A DNA stretch of 64,000 nt from Tamarix chinensis (lineage: Eukaryota > Streptophyta > Magnoliopsida > Caryophyllales > Tamaricaceae). Below are positions 1-10,982 of this stretch, in pieces (within the stretch, counting starts at the first letter, position 1; every line of letters starts with the position of its first letter). The position numbers were made by a program, and so were the translations under genes. The stretch is taken from NCBI GenBank assembly GCA_030549775.1, contig CM060180.1, positions 26,431,590 to 26,495,589 of the forward strand, written 5' to 3'. The notes under the pieces were generated by a model, which was not told the DNA's origin, did no database searches, and saw only the letters and a list, made by a program, of their open reading frames with translations.

Positions 1-277
1 ACTACCCCCTTAAGGGAGAAGTACTAAGAATTCAACTTTCCTATAACTAAGGTCACGGCCGGGAGATAACCAAATACACCACGGTTACGCTACTCATTTT
101 GGGAATATCACTAACCTACCCCTCGATTCCTCACTGGAGCCGGACTCGGAAGTTTAAAACAGAGGAGTTTTATCTGGGTGTGGAAAACACTTTGAAATCG
201 GGTGAAAACATGGTAATACAGTATGTTCTGAAAACAAAGAGCGTGTCCGAATGGATCCAACCGCTCTGATACCAACT
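1..277 (-). mobile_element. Cassandra TRIM, internal domain (partial, runs off window)
   Basis: Read on the minus strand, this segment follows directly after the LTR at 278-526. It begins, three bases after the LTR, with a primer-binding site for initiator tRNA-Met. It ends at the window edge in a purine run (complement of positions 1-20, including AAGGGGG), as expected for a polypurine tract just before a 3' LTR that lies outside the window. The domain is about 275 bp and has no coding capacity, which is typical of terminal-repeat retrotransposons in miniature. The 3' LTR cannot be seen, so completeness is inferred. Confidence 0.75.
263..274 (-). other. tRNA-iMet primer-binding site of Cassandra element
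   Basis: On the minus strand the 12 bases read TGGTATCAGAGC, the standard initiator-methionine tRNA primer-binding site of many plant LTR retrotransposons. It lies 3 bp inside the LTR end and sets the element's orientation as minus. Confidence 0.85.
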
Positions 278-526
278 TGTAACACCTCGAGTCGATACGA
301 CTTTGGAGTGCTTTCGGATTGATTGGCTGCGCTTAGTCCTCACTCACGTACTTTTTGAGAAATTTTCAGAACTTCCCAGAAGGTCACCCATCCTAAAATT
401 GCTCCACGGCCAGCACGCTTAACTGTGGAGTTCTTAGGACGAAATCACCAAAAGGATGGTATACCATGTTTATATAAGTAGTCAAATCAATCCTTATAAC
501 ACTCCGCTCAAATTTGGGGTATTACA
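278..526 (-). mobile_element. Cassandra 5' LTR carrying a 5S rRNA-like domain
   Basis: This 249-bp LTR runs from TGTAACACC to GGGGTATTACA on the + strand, so it has TG...CA ends on both strands. On the minus strand, positions 371-436 match the internal half of plant 5S rRNA: AGTTAAGCGTGCT and TAGGATGGGTGACC are recognisable, followed by CTGGGAAGT. LTRs containing 5S rRNA sequence are the hallmark of Cassandra TRIMs, non-coding retrotransposons that depend on other elements for mobility. A second copy lies at 15312-15607. The adjoining primer-binding site shows that this is an LTR next to an internal domain and not a solo LTR. Confidence 0.85.
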
Positions 527-1494
527 TAGAGAGTTTTAGGTTTATTTTTATAAAGATAAAAACTATTTTAATTTTTTTTAAATACAAATGTTAGCTTTGA
601 TTTTAAAAAATACATAAATAATTTTAAAATTTTAAATTTAAGCTAATTTGTGCTTAATATTCTCTTAGTAGTCAGGCAGTTAAATTAATTTTTTTTAAAG
701 TTTATTTGTGCCCTTAACAAAAAAAAAAATTTAACCTTTTGCGTTTATAAAATACTCTTAAAATATTTATGTGCTAATGATAGCAAAGTTTAAATATTTA
801 TACTTTTGCAGAAAATAAAAAATATAAATACTTACATATTGATGTAGACAAACTCAATACATTGTGATATATTTAGATACACTTTTGTCTTTTCCGGGAA
901 AGGTATCCCTGAGAGAAAGTTTCGCCCAAAGAAAAGGGCATCAATAAATACGACATCGCATGCTTTATGATAAATTCTTGTTTATTTATTTTTGTTTATA
1001 AGATACAGGAGGAGCATCTTGCTAGATGCATGCTCTTCGGTGTATCATATACGAATTGATGTCTAAGCTAGGGTGTGGTAATTCTTGATTATTATCCATT
1101 ATTATGATTAGTTGTTCTAGTTTATTTAGAAAGTAATTTCTTAATAATATATTTTAAAAGTTACGGTAAAAAAGTAATGGTTGGAAATTGAGGGGTATGT
1201 GATAGTACTTTAATAATTTTGGTGATTATGTTAGTGATTTTAGTGATTTTATCAATTATTTTGGTTACTGTGTTTATAACTAAGGTGATTAATTTTATGC
1301 TTCCTTCGGTCACAATTAGAGATACTATGAATTGTTCCGTCAACTTTTCTTTCTCTCTTTGTATTTCTTCAAATTAGCTTATCTTTAATTCTTATTATCA
1401 AACAAATAAATAAAGTATATTATAAATATTTTGATGTTTTATTTATAAATAGATACACATATTAATAGAATTTTGATGTAAAAAAATATTTTAT
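527..1494. other. AT-rich intergenic DNA, nothing recognised
   Basis: Low-complexity AT-rich sequence. Open frames are short and have no recognisable motif. I see no RNA gene or element boundary. Confidence 0.6.
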
Positions 1495-2370
1495 TATTTT
1501 TATTACTTTTGTGCTAGAATTTATCATTTTTAGCATCATTACATGATCTATTGTAGTGATTATATCGACTACTATGGTGATCATGTATGTTTTTATAAAA
1601 ATTATGTGTGCTATTATAGTTTTTTTTTAATATTTTTATAGTGATCATATCCGCCATCATGCTTATTTTACATATTTATATAATGATTGTGTCTATTACA
1701 AAATGTGTTTTTGTTTTACCATGTTTATGCAAAATATTTTTCATTTTCTAGGGTAATTATATTATCTATTATGGTGAATATATCGACTACTATGGTGCTT
1801 GTACCTACCTTTATATGATGCACATTTAATTTTTTTATATATTATGTGTGTTATTGTGATTCTTAAGTTTATTTTTATAATGATCATATGGGCTACTATG
1901 CTTAATATGTATATTTCTATAGTGGTTATGTCTACTATAAAATGTATATTTCTTTTTACCATTTATGTGTTCAAATTTCACTATTTTGCAGGGTGATTAT
2001 ACTGAGTACTATGATAATTGTGTGTGTGTATACGATGATTATATTTACCACTTTGTGATGTTCATACATTCTACTTGGTTCTTGTATAAATTTTTATGGT
2101 GATCATGTCAGCTAATATTTTTATTATAGATATTTTTTATAGTAATTATATCTGCTACAATTTTTTTTATCATTTTTGTACTAAAAGTTTAGTATTTTTT
2201 ACGGTAATTATATGATCTACTATGCTAATTATATCTACTATAATGATTATGTATATGTATATGGTGGTTATTTTATCACTATGTAATGTCTATTTATATA
2301 AGAGTTATACGTGTTATTGTGATTCATATGAATATTTGTATAATAATCATATTAGTTATTATTTTTATTA
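1495..2370. repeat. Degenerate ~230-bp tandem array (3-4 copies)
   Basis: Blocks recur at regular spacing. TATATCGACTACTATGGTG occurs near 1563 and 1779. A block containing GTGTTATTGTGATTC occurs near 1848 and 2310 (462 bp, two periods), with a weaker relative near 1604. TAGGGTAATTATAT-like and AGTGATCATAT-like blocks recur in step. Copies are strongly diverged, with indels, so the period drifts between about 216 and 244 bp. The frames of 65-67 codons here are by-products of the repeat. The array could be an old satellite remnant or an internal tandem repeat of an unrecognised element. Confidence 0.55.
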
Positions 2371-2374
2371 CGTA

Positions 2375-2608
2375 CTCACTCTGTATCTAAAAAAAAAGTT
2401 ATTATATCATCAAATTTTTATATGAAAAAATTATTTTAGAAAAATAAAATTCTATTTTTATTTTTACTATTAATTTTTTAAAATTATATATACATTAAAT
2501 ATTGTATTATTTTTTAATAAAAGGTATTGGTGTAACTTTACAATTATTTTTATTACTTTCTTAAAAAAATGTGTAAAATAAAACAATGAATTTTTTTAAT
2601 ACGAAGAG
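2375..2608. mobile_element. Stowaway-like MITE
   Basis: The left end reads CTCACTCTGTAT after a TA dinucleotide. The right end approximates its reverse complement (AATACGAAGAG) followed by TA-rich sequence. The interior closely matches the MITE in the ARF intron (60639-60864), sharing stretches such as TTTTATTACTTTCTTAAAAA and AATGTGTAAAAT in the same order. The right boundary is uncertain by a few bases. Confidence 0.6.
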
Positions 2609-2679
2609 ATTATAGTTTTATAATTATTGTGTCTTCTATAATAATAACTATGTACACGATTATTTATTGTAGTAATTAT

Positions 2680-3414
2680 TAGGGCTGTGCAAAACCGGAT
2701 ATCCGTATCCGGTCGGATTTTTTTTTCGGATATCCGATCCGATCGGATATTAAGTAACCTATATCCGTATCCGTATCCATTAATAGCGGATATCCGAAAA
2801 ATCGGATACGGATATCGGATATATCCGGTATATCCGATTATCCGAAAAATATTTATTTTTCAACAAAAAAGACTTGTTTATGACCGGATATCCGAAAATT
2901 TGATAATTTAAATTCGGATATCCGGAATCCAATATCCAAACATCCGTATTGAAATATCCATATGTGGATATTTTAACCTACTAGAATTAAATTAAAATAA
3001 ATTCTAAAAATCCAAATTTCATAACAAATACAACAAATCAATAATAATCCAAATATCTGCATTGAAATATCCAAATGTGGATATTTTAACCTGGTAGAAT
3101 TAAATTAAAATAAATTCTAAAAATTCAAAGTCCATAACAAATACAACAAATCAATAATAATCCAAAGTCCAAAGTCCATAACGCAAATACAACAATAATC
3201 TAAAGTCCATAAATTCATAATTTTCTGATTAAATAATTATATATATAATTTATTTAATCAAAAAATATTTTTGTTATATACCGGATATTTTAATCGGATC
3301 GGATAATCCGAAAAAATATCGGATAAATTTTTAATTTTGACCGGATCGGATATCCTAAAATTCGGATCGGATTTTTTTAATATCGGATCGGATTTTCGGA
3401 TTACGAATTTTTTA
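2680..3414. mobile_element. hAT-like non-autonomous element with CGGATATCCG repeats
   Basis: The left end TAGGGCTGTGCAAAACCGG is like plant hAT termini and like the element at 29696. Both subterminal regions are packed with CGGATATCCG, GGATCGGAT and similar units in both orientations. An 8-bp near-repeat flanks the element: GTAATTAT at 2672-2679 and CTAATTAT at 3415-3422. The right terminus has lost the expected AGCCCTA, so this end is inferred from the target-site match. Inside, a block containing AAATATCC-ATGTGGATATTTTAACC is duplicated about 113 bp apart (near 2949 and 3062). No transposase is present, and the 74-codon frame from 2687 is only a translation of the repeats. Confidence 0.6.
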
Positions 3415-4851
3415 CTAATTATACACTTTTTTACTTTTTTTTTTTTACTTTCATAAATTATGCCACTGGGAATCTGGGATACCCATGATACATATCGAAA
3501 GAAGCAGTCGTTTCGTTTCGTTGCATTGAACGGTCAAAAGTGTACTAGTGGTTTAGAAACCAAAGCACGTAAAGTACACGCAGGCACAGCGATTATTCCT
3601 CAATGCAACGCAATGTTGAATTCTCACGCATGGAAAAAAATAGTTAAGACGAGCATGCAACATTGCGGAATTCACGGCTTAAAGTAAGGTATGAGGTGGG
3701 GGGGTTCCGCTGTTTATGTCTCGTTGCTTTGTAGTTATTTTATTTTTATTATAACAACAACAATGATAACCGGCAAAGTATACATTAAATACACGGTATA
3801 TGATATTAGTATTTTTTTTATATAATTTTTTATTTACTATGTACACGTCATCTTTCTTGATAGTATATTTTATTTTATTTCATTATTATCTTTCTTCGAT
3901 ACTCATTTATTAGAGTAAGAAAATCTTGATTTAAGCTTGAAATACTATCCTTACTTAAAATTTAATCAATTAACAACTACCAAAATTTAAATTGAATTTC
4001 ACAATTAATGAAAATAAGTTCACAGTAAATCAGAGGTGTAGCAATAAACATATTTTTACATTTACTAATAATTTCTAATTAATTAAAGAGTAGACGAATA
4101 ATCTAATAAAATACTGTTTGTCTGAAGAGCATAATTAAAAGCTAATAAAAGAGTATTTTGTGGCTAGTTCGTTAATTGAATTTGTGTAAATGTATGCTAG
4201 TAGTCATTAGTTCTAGTGACATCAAAGAGAGTTAATTACCATGGTTTTTATATAATTAAATCATAATTATTATAATAATAGTATAATAATTATTATAATA
4301 ATTAAAATGATAATTGAACAAGAGTATTATATAAGATGATTACCATCATTACAAGAGATAATCACCACTCTTTAGTATCATAATTACCAATTTCACATAA
4401 AATTATCATCAAACTAATAATAGGATAATCACCACCATTATCGGAATTAATCATCATTCTATTAATGATAAACTATTATGTGATAATGGCCAATTTTATT
4501 AATCATAAATTGTTATTTGTATTATATTACTATTACTATCACTATTAATTATTCAAAATATAGTTATGGTTATAATTATGATAATGATACATATTATTAT
4601 TATTATTATTATTATACTAACTACCACTTTATAATAGGATAATTGTCAAGTCCTCACCACTCTATAATTAGATAATCATCAAGTGCCTATTTGAAGGTTT
4701 TATCAGGTAATCAGGAACCAAAACTTTAAAATATTATTATCTCCAACTTGACATACGAAGTTGAAATATGGTAATTATGTCTTGTTTTTATGATATATAT
4801 CTTATTTTAATATTAAATATCTCTTATTACTTCGGTGACTATATTTCTTAG
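3415..4851. other. AT-rich intergenic DNA with a small GC-richer island
   Basis: Mostly AT-rich DNA with ATT/TAATAATTAT microsatellite-like stretches (4250-4620). The 230 bp at about 3459-3690 are clearly GC-richer and hold a 75-codon frame from an ATG at 3460. It resembles no protein I recognise and has no flanking splice or element signals. It could be a gene fragment or part of an unknown element. Confidence 0.45.
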
Positions 4852-7800
4852 TGTAATACCTCAAATTATATTTAATCTTTATCCCGTGAAATTAAAATCC
4901 TAACATAATTCTAATATTAAGAAATCAATAATTCTACCTTATCCTAATTCCTTACTTCTAAATCTTGAAATACAATATTCTTTGTTCCTGGACATTAATA
5001 TTTTTAACCTGAACCTAACCCCAGATGGCTTGTAGTAAATTTTATCTTAGTATCCCTAATATAAATTATTTTAACCTAATTATATTCCTAACCTCAAACC
5101 TATTTTTTTGTTTATCCTTTTCCTTTTTCCCTTTTCTCCTTATCCTTTTTCTTTTCATTTTTCATTCCTTCTTGCCTAGTTTCCTTTTTCCTTCTTTTCC
5201 CTCTTCTTCCTACGTGAATCAATCCCTCGACCAAATCCCTTTTGCCATATTTCCATAACCGACCTCCCTTTACCATCATCATACCATCACCTCCCACCTC
5301 CCGAGTTGATATATTTTGTTGAAAAATTTGCCCGCTCATATGCCTCACCTCCCTTCTCCCACCTCTGCCAATGGATAGAATGTATGTATGTGTATGTATA
5401 TAGGGGAAATATCCAACAGGAACTAGCTCTCTAAGTGAGAACTAAGAACTAATATCTTGATTTGAATAAACTATCAACAATAGGTAATGGAAACTATTGT
5501 CAGTATGCGGAAGTAACTACTATAAGTCTCTATGAAAACTAGAGTATTTGAGTGTTAGAAAAAATATTATCATTTTTGTAAATATTAGATATTTATGTTT
5601 TAAAATAGGAAACTACTTGCAGTAGGTGGTGAAAACTACTGTAAGCAACTCAAGAGAATAAGGCAGTTCTCAATTATCACCATAAAAAGGTGGTTCTCAC
5701 TATATGTGTATGTGTGTGTGTGTGTACGCACAGATGTATCCCATAGATGCATCATCATTTAATGCCTCAACCACCTCCTTTCCTCCCCCCATTTCTATCG
5801 AAGAATAGCAGCAACCGTGAAGCCTTTCTTTATTTCCTTTTTCTTCCTCATTGTCGCCGCAACAAACCTACAACGCCACTCTCCTACGCACCCTCCTCCC
5901 TTACACCTGCCCTCCTTGTCATTTACACCCCCTTGGCACCGCCCATAACTACTAAACAACCCTTAACCGTTGGCCTCCACTTGCGTACCTCCCCCTTAAG
6001 CAATACCCATAGTTGATGTTCCCTACCCCTAGCAAGAACATATAGTGTCATTTCTACCCTTTGGCTTTTCCACTTGTTCTCGTTCCCCCTCTCCTTGTTG
6101 TGCAAAGTTCCACTAATACACATTTGAGCCTTGCAATTTGGTTTTGTTCCATTTTTTTACTCTTTGTTACCTTAGACTTTCATTGGTTATATGCCTAAGT
6201 TATAATTGTGTTTTATCATTATTTCTTAGGTGATTTTGCAGAGATCTTGGAGGAGGAGGGATATGTTATATAGGCTTAGGGACTAGTGTCCTTTTCGGTA
6301 AGAATATATGTCGTAGTTAGGGATTTTCTTCTTAACGTTATGTATGATTGTATTTATATTATCATGTTGTTATGATTATGTTGATAATATCATGTTATTA
6401 AATTTATTTTGTGGTAATGTGGTATCATATGATAGAAAGTGGGTAAGATGAGAAAGCATGCGCTTATTCGATATCATTGCGATAATCCCTACATTGTAAG
6501 CTCTAAGTGAATTAGTATAACATGTGGTATTGTAATGCGGGTTTGATAAAGTATGGTAAGTGAAAATTGAGTATATTTAATATGTATAGTGAAATACCCC
6601 AAAACCTTAATTTTAGAAATTATGGCCAAATAAGTATTTATTAGATAAATTAATTAAATTAATTATTTGATTAAAATAAGAGGAAGAGAATAAGGCAAAA
6701 TTTAGAGGAAAATAATAAATAATTTAATTAGGAAAAATTAGGGTGTTTTGTTAATTAAAGTAGAATTTAGGAAAAATTATTCAAAATATCCTAAATTAAC
6801 CTAAAAAGGGAATTTATTTATTATTTTATTTAAAATATTATTATGTTAAATATTAAATTATACCAAAATGTTATAAATACCCCAACCCATCTATTTTTCT
6901 TTTTTCCTTCTTTTTTTCCTTTTTCTTTCCTTTCTCTCCTTTCTCCTTTTCTTATTTTTCTCCTTCTTCCCCAATTTGGGCCAACCTTCCCCGCAGCCCA
7001 AACCCTCCTCCCTCTCCCCCCCCAACGTGGCCTAGGCCCGCACCTTTTCTTTTCTCATCGTCCATCGCCCAGCCGCCGGTCTACCCCCTTTTTTCTTTCT
7101 TTCTTCTTCCCCTGGGCCGGCCAATCCACTTTGTACTTTCCCTTTCCTTCTTCCCTCGACCCCGACCTACAACTCTGAGACCCTACAACCTCATTTTCTG
7201 TCAACAGCCAACAACCGCCGACCAACCCATCCTTCCCTCTCTCCCTTGTTGTTTTCTTTTCCATTTTCGACCCAACCAACTCTTCTCCCTCCTCACGCGT
7301 GTCTTCCCCCTTTCCTTTTCTTCTCCCCATACCAACCACTCCTGCACCGGCCTTCCACCGTCAGCTGGTAGTCCTGCCTCACCTGCCCCCTCTTGTCCTC
7401 TTCCCTCTCTGTCGTTTTCCCCCTTCAATGACCTATATATACCCTATAATCAGATTCTTTTTCGCAGCCCAAAAAATCCCCCCTATGCTCCGCATCCCGT
7501 TCAGATGACCGCTCGAACCACCTACTAAACCACCCTCCACCAAACTACACCACTCACCACCCTCGATTCTTCATGCATGAGTCGTCTTGGTCGTGCAAAG
7601 TTGACTCCACGATCAACCCATTCTCGCCCACCGTAGCTAGGGTTGTTGATGAACCGAATCAAGCCGAACCTTCTCTGGCTCGATTCGGCTCGTTAATTTT
7701 TTTGTATGGCTCGAGTTCGGCTCGAGCTCGAATCGAGTCAAGTATTTGAGGCTTGAGTTCGGCTCAAAAAAAGCTCGCGAGCTATTCGACTCGATTTTGT

Positions 7801-7971
7801 TTAATGAAAACGAACCAAATCGGCTCGGTTCTTAGGCTTGGCTCGTGGCTCAATTTGTGGCTCGTTTTGGCTCGTTTCATTTTAATTTTAAACAAGCCAA
7901 ACCAGCTCTATTCGAGCTCGATTTGTTCGGCTCGTTTATTAGAAAATTTAGCCGATTAAACCTGCTACCTC

Positions 7972-8290
7972 AGGACGGGATTTATTGGCAATACAATTAC
8001 AGATTCAGAATCAGAAATGAATAAAGCATATATTTATTCAAAAAAATTAATAATAAATATCAATAATAAAATATGAGGACGGGATTTGATTTATTCCATC
8101 GCAAACTCAAGCCATTTATGTTTATTGGAAATACCATTACAGATTCAGAATCAAAAATGAATAAAGCACAGATTTATTCAACAAATTTAATAATAAACAT
8201 CAATAATAAAATATCGAGGACGGGATTTGATTTATTCCCTCGCAAACTCAAGCAATCTATGTTTATTATTGATAACTCAAGCCATCAAAA
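7972..8290. repeat. Tandem repeat, ~141-bp unit, inside hAT element
   Basis: Three units begin AGGACGGGATTT at 7972, 8076 and 8217. The second-to-third spacing is 141 bp. The first unit is shortened to 104 bp by loss of the segment between GATTT and ATTGG. Units share TTACAGATTCAGAATCA and ATCAATAATAAAATAT. The third unit is cut after about 70 bp. The 74-codon frame at 8073 crosses two units and is not evidence of a gene. Confidence 0.8.
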
Positions 8291-8344
8291 AAATTGAATG
8301 CAATATACCTCACAATACACGTAAAATAGAGTTATGTTAAGCCT

Positions 8345-9028
8345 GTACATGGTTGGTTTTCAAGCGGGATTCGGGAATAGAGGACGGGACTCACGACTGG
8401 AGAAGACTGCATTGTAGTGGTGGTCCTGGTGGAGGGGCGACGCCGCAAGGCTGTCACTTGAGGTCGGAGAGGGAGAGGGAGACCCGATGAGGAGGGCAGA
8501 GGGCTTAAGCCGCTCGAGATCTACAGATCTGGAGGGCATCGCTAGCTTGGCTCGCTGCGCCTGCGAGAGCGGGACCTACGGCTACGTGCTCAAATGCGCT
8601 GCTCGTGCCGGGCCTGTGCCACGCCTATGCCGTTGTGCCTATGCGTGAGCGGTGGCCAGTGAGCCTGTGCCCTGTGCCGTGCGTCGTCTTCGACTCTTCG
8701 CCTGGTAGAGTGATTCGCCCGCTCCCCGTTGTGCCTTTGTGTGAGCAGTGTTGTGCCTGTGCGTCTCGTCTTAGCCTGATAGTGGTAGAGGTCAGAGTCC
8801 TTAGGGACTCGAGAGTCGGGGGGAGTAGGACTGGCCGACGGGGGTCGGGGAGTCTGGTCTGGTGAGTGGTGACTGGGGAGTGGGGACTATGGGGAGTGGG
8901 GACGGGATTCGGGAAGAATTCAAAAAAAAACCCGCTGACTGCTGTTGAAAGCCTGAAAGCCCCGCCCGGTTCATCGAAGAGACCTCCCGTCCGCCCGCCC
9001 CGCCCGGTTCCACCAATCCGGCGGTCCG
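8345..9028. other. GC-rich cargo block inside the hAT element, unrecognised
   Basis: About 680 bp of GC-rich DNA sits in otherwise AT-rich surroundings. It holds overlapping frames on both strands (for example 86 codons at 8605-8865 +) that encode no domain I recognise. Short motifs such as GGACGGGATTCGGGA recur near 8365 and 8900 and resemble the AGGACGGGATT unit start at 7972. It may be captured host DNA, as in other gene-capturing non-autonomous transposons, or part of a nested element. Confidence 0.4.
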
Positions 9029-9779
9029 GCCGATTAAATTATGAAAATTATTTTTAGTAAAAAAAGACTTATAAGAATTATTTTTATTAAAAAAAGACTT
9101 AAATTATGAGAATTATTTGTAAAAAAAATAATTAGTTTTTTTTTTACTTTATTTTATATTGTATATATTCTCAAAACTTATTTGATAAACGAGCAAACGA
9201 TCCGAATTCGAGTCGGGTTCGAATCAAGTTGGTTTACGAGCTAACGAGTCAAGTCAACCTAGGCTAGAGTTTGGCTCATTAAATAAAGGAGCCTAAGATC
9301 GAGGCTTGGATTTGATTTGCTTATCTAATCAAGCGAGCCGATTCGAGCCGTTAACGAGCCGACTTGATTTGTCAACAGCCCTAACCGTAGCCCTTTGCAC
9401 CGCCATCCACCGCTGTTTTTGCCGCAATTACCACTCCCTCTACCCCTCAAAACAACTAGTAGAACCTCCTCTACCTCCCCCCACCTCCCTCTCCTTCTCC
9501 CTTCCTCCCCCTCCACCACCTTCAACCACTACACCCACCGCCGCCTACACCGCCCCTTTGGCTGCACCACCACCCCTATTCTGACCCTCTCAACCTAAGG
9601 CATCCATCACCACCTCAATCACCCCATTATTCCCCCTCTTCTAACCTAGGAAACCATCTATCCACTTCTCTTCTCCCTCCACCACCGCCGTCGTCGCCGC
9701 CTAGTCACCACCGTCCCTAGGTGGTACGCTAACCTCCACAACCCTTAAACCCTATTTATACAAGTGCCATCATTTTTAT

Positions 9780-10087
9780 TAGTATTAATATTATTATTGT
9801 TAATATCATCATCATCATCATCATCATCATTATTATGTTATCATTATTATTACTTTTATCATTTTTATTGTTTAATCTAACTTTGGAATATTTTTACTAA
9901 TATTATTATTATTAATGGTTGAAACCTTATTATTATTATTATGATTATAATTATTATCATCATCATCATTATTATTAATGCTAAATTTGGCATATTATCA
10001 CTTTTATTATTATTGTAAATATTTGAACCCTTATATTACTATTACCATTTCGATTATTATTATTAGTATTAGTATTATTCTCAACAA

Positions 10088-10132
<45 letters not shown>

Positions 10133-10500
10133 TACTACTACTACTACTATTACTATCACTATCACTATCACTATCACTATTAATATACTTGACCATATTA
10201 TCACAAAGGTTACTACTACTATGATTATTAGAACCCTTGTTAGTATTATTCTTAAGATTAGAACTATTACTACTACTACTACTACTACTACTTTGTTATT
10301 GTAGTTAATATTACCTACATCACTAACATTACTATCACTACTAGCATTATTATTATTACTATCAGTATCATTATTGTCACTACTTTAGTATTACTAATAT
10401 CATTATTATTATTACTAAGATTTGGGTTGTTATTAGTATTATCACTACAACTACAACTACTACTATTATTATTAGTAATAATAAAGCTATTATCTTTAAT
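9780..10500. repeat. Trinucleotide/hexanucleotide microsatellite cluster
   Basis: This is a run of simple repeats inside the LTR: (ATC)n near 9807, (ATT)n at 10089-10130, (ACT)n at 10131-10150, four TATCAC hexamers at 10153-10180, then more ACT and ATT runs near 10268-10292 and 10440. The 71-108 codon frames here are low-complexity translations (poly-Ile/Thr, poly-Asn/Ser). Confidence 0.9.
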
Positions 10501-10949
10501 AATATAAATATTGCTATAATTAATTTAACATGAACCGATATATCTACTAAGACCTATTTTGATTAGTAGTAACATGATTAGCTACCTTAAGAATAATAAC
10601 CCTACTTTTACTTATAAAATTACGATCATCATTATTATCCCTAATAGTAGGTTATGATAAGGATAGGGTAGGAAATAATGATAATTTTGGCAAGAGGGAA
10701 GTTAACCCTTAGTATTTTCCTCGTATATGTGAATCAAGTCAAAACCCTAAGGAGGCGTAGGAGTGTGCTCTAAGATCGGTGTCGTTTTAGGTAAGGATGT
10801 AGCTAAGACCAACTATGTGTGTGTTATGTGCCTTGTATGCCATGTGTTATGTTATGTTGTGTGCTTTATGATTATTATGACTATTTACTTGTAACACAAC
10901 TTGGAGTTGAGGTATGCTTATGTGACTCCCTTATGGTATGTGTATAATG

Positions 10950-10952
<3 letters not shown>

Positions 10953-10980
<28 letters not shown>
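10953..10980. repeat. (AT)n microsatellite
   Basis: A pure AT dinucleotide run inside the giant LTR. Confidence 0.9.

Positions 10981-10982
<2 letters not shown>

Larger units (their letters stand above)
7638..9383. mobile_element. Non-autonomous hAT element with perfect 8-bp TSD
   Basis: The ends are TAGGGTTGTTGATG and, as reverse complement of the right end, TAGGGCTGTTGACA. This gives a terminal inverted repeat with one mismatch in the first 13 bases. Both sides carry the same 8 bases ACCGTAGC (7630-7637 and 9384-9391), the TSD length of hAT transposons. Subterminal regions (7650-7950 and 9190-9370) are rich in GGCTCG, CGAGCC and GATTCGGCTCG motifs in both orientations, as is usual for hAT transposase binding. 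There is no transposase. The interior (7961-9028) differs in composition and carries its own tandem repeat and a GC-rich block. It is flanked by a 10-bp direct repeat, so it may be a separate insertion. Confidence 0.85.

Noticed and set aside
371..436. 5S rRNA gene or pseudogene (also 15452-15525)
   Set aside because: The similarity covers only part of 5S rRNA and lies inside LTRs with TG...CA ends, one with a perfect TSD, so it is the 5S domain of Cassandra.
2687..2911. 74-codon ORF, SGRIFFSDIRSDRI-like repeats
   Set aside because: It is a translation of the CGGATATCCG repeats in a hAT-like element, with no protein-level signal.
9205..9225. tRNA T-arm-like GGGTTCGAATC
   Set aside because: No acceptor, D or anticodon arm can be drawn around it. 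It lies in hAT subterminal repeats.
9978..10304. 108-codon ORF rich in Ile and Thr
   Set aside because: It is encoded entirely by ATT/ACT/ATC microsatellite repeats.
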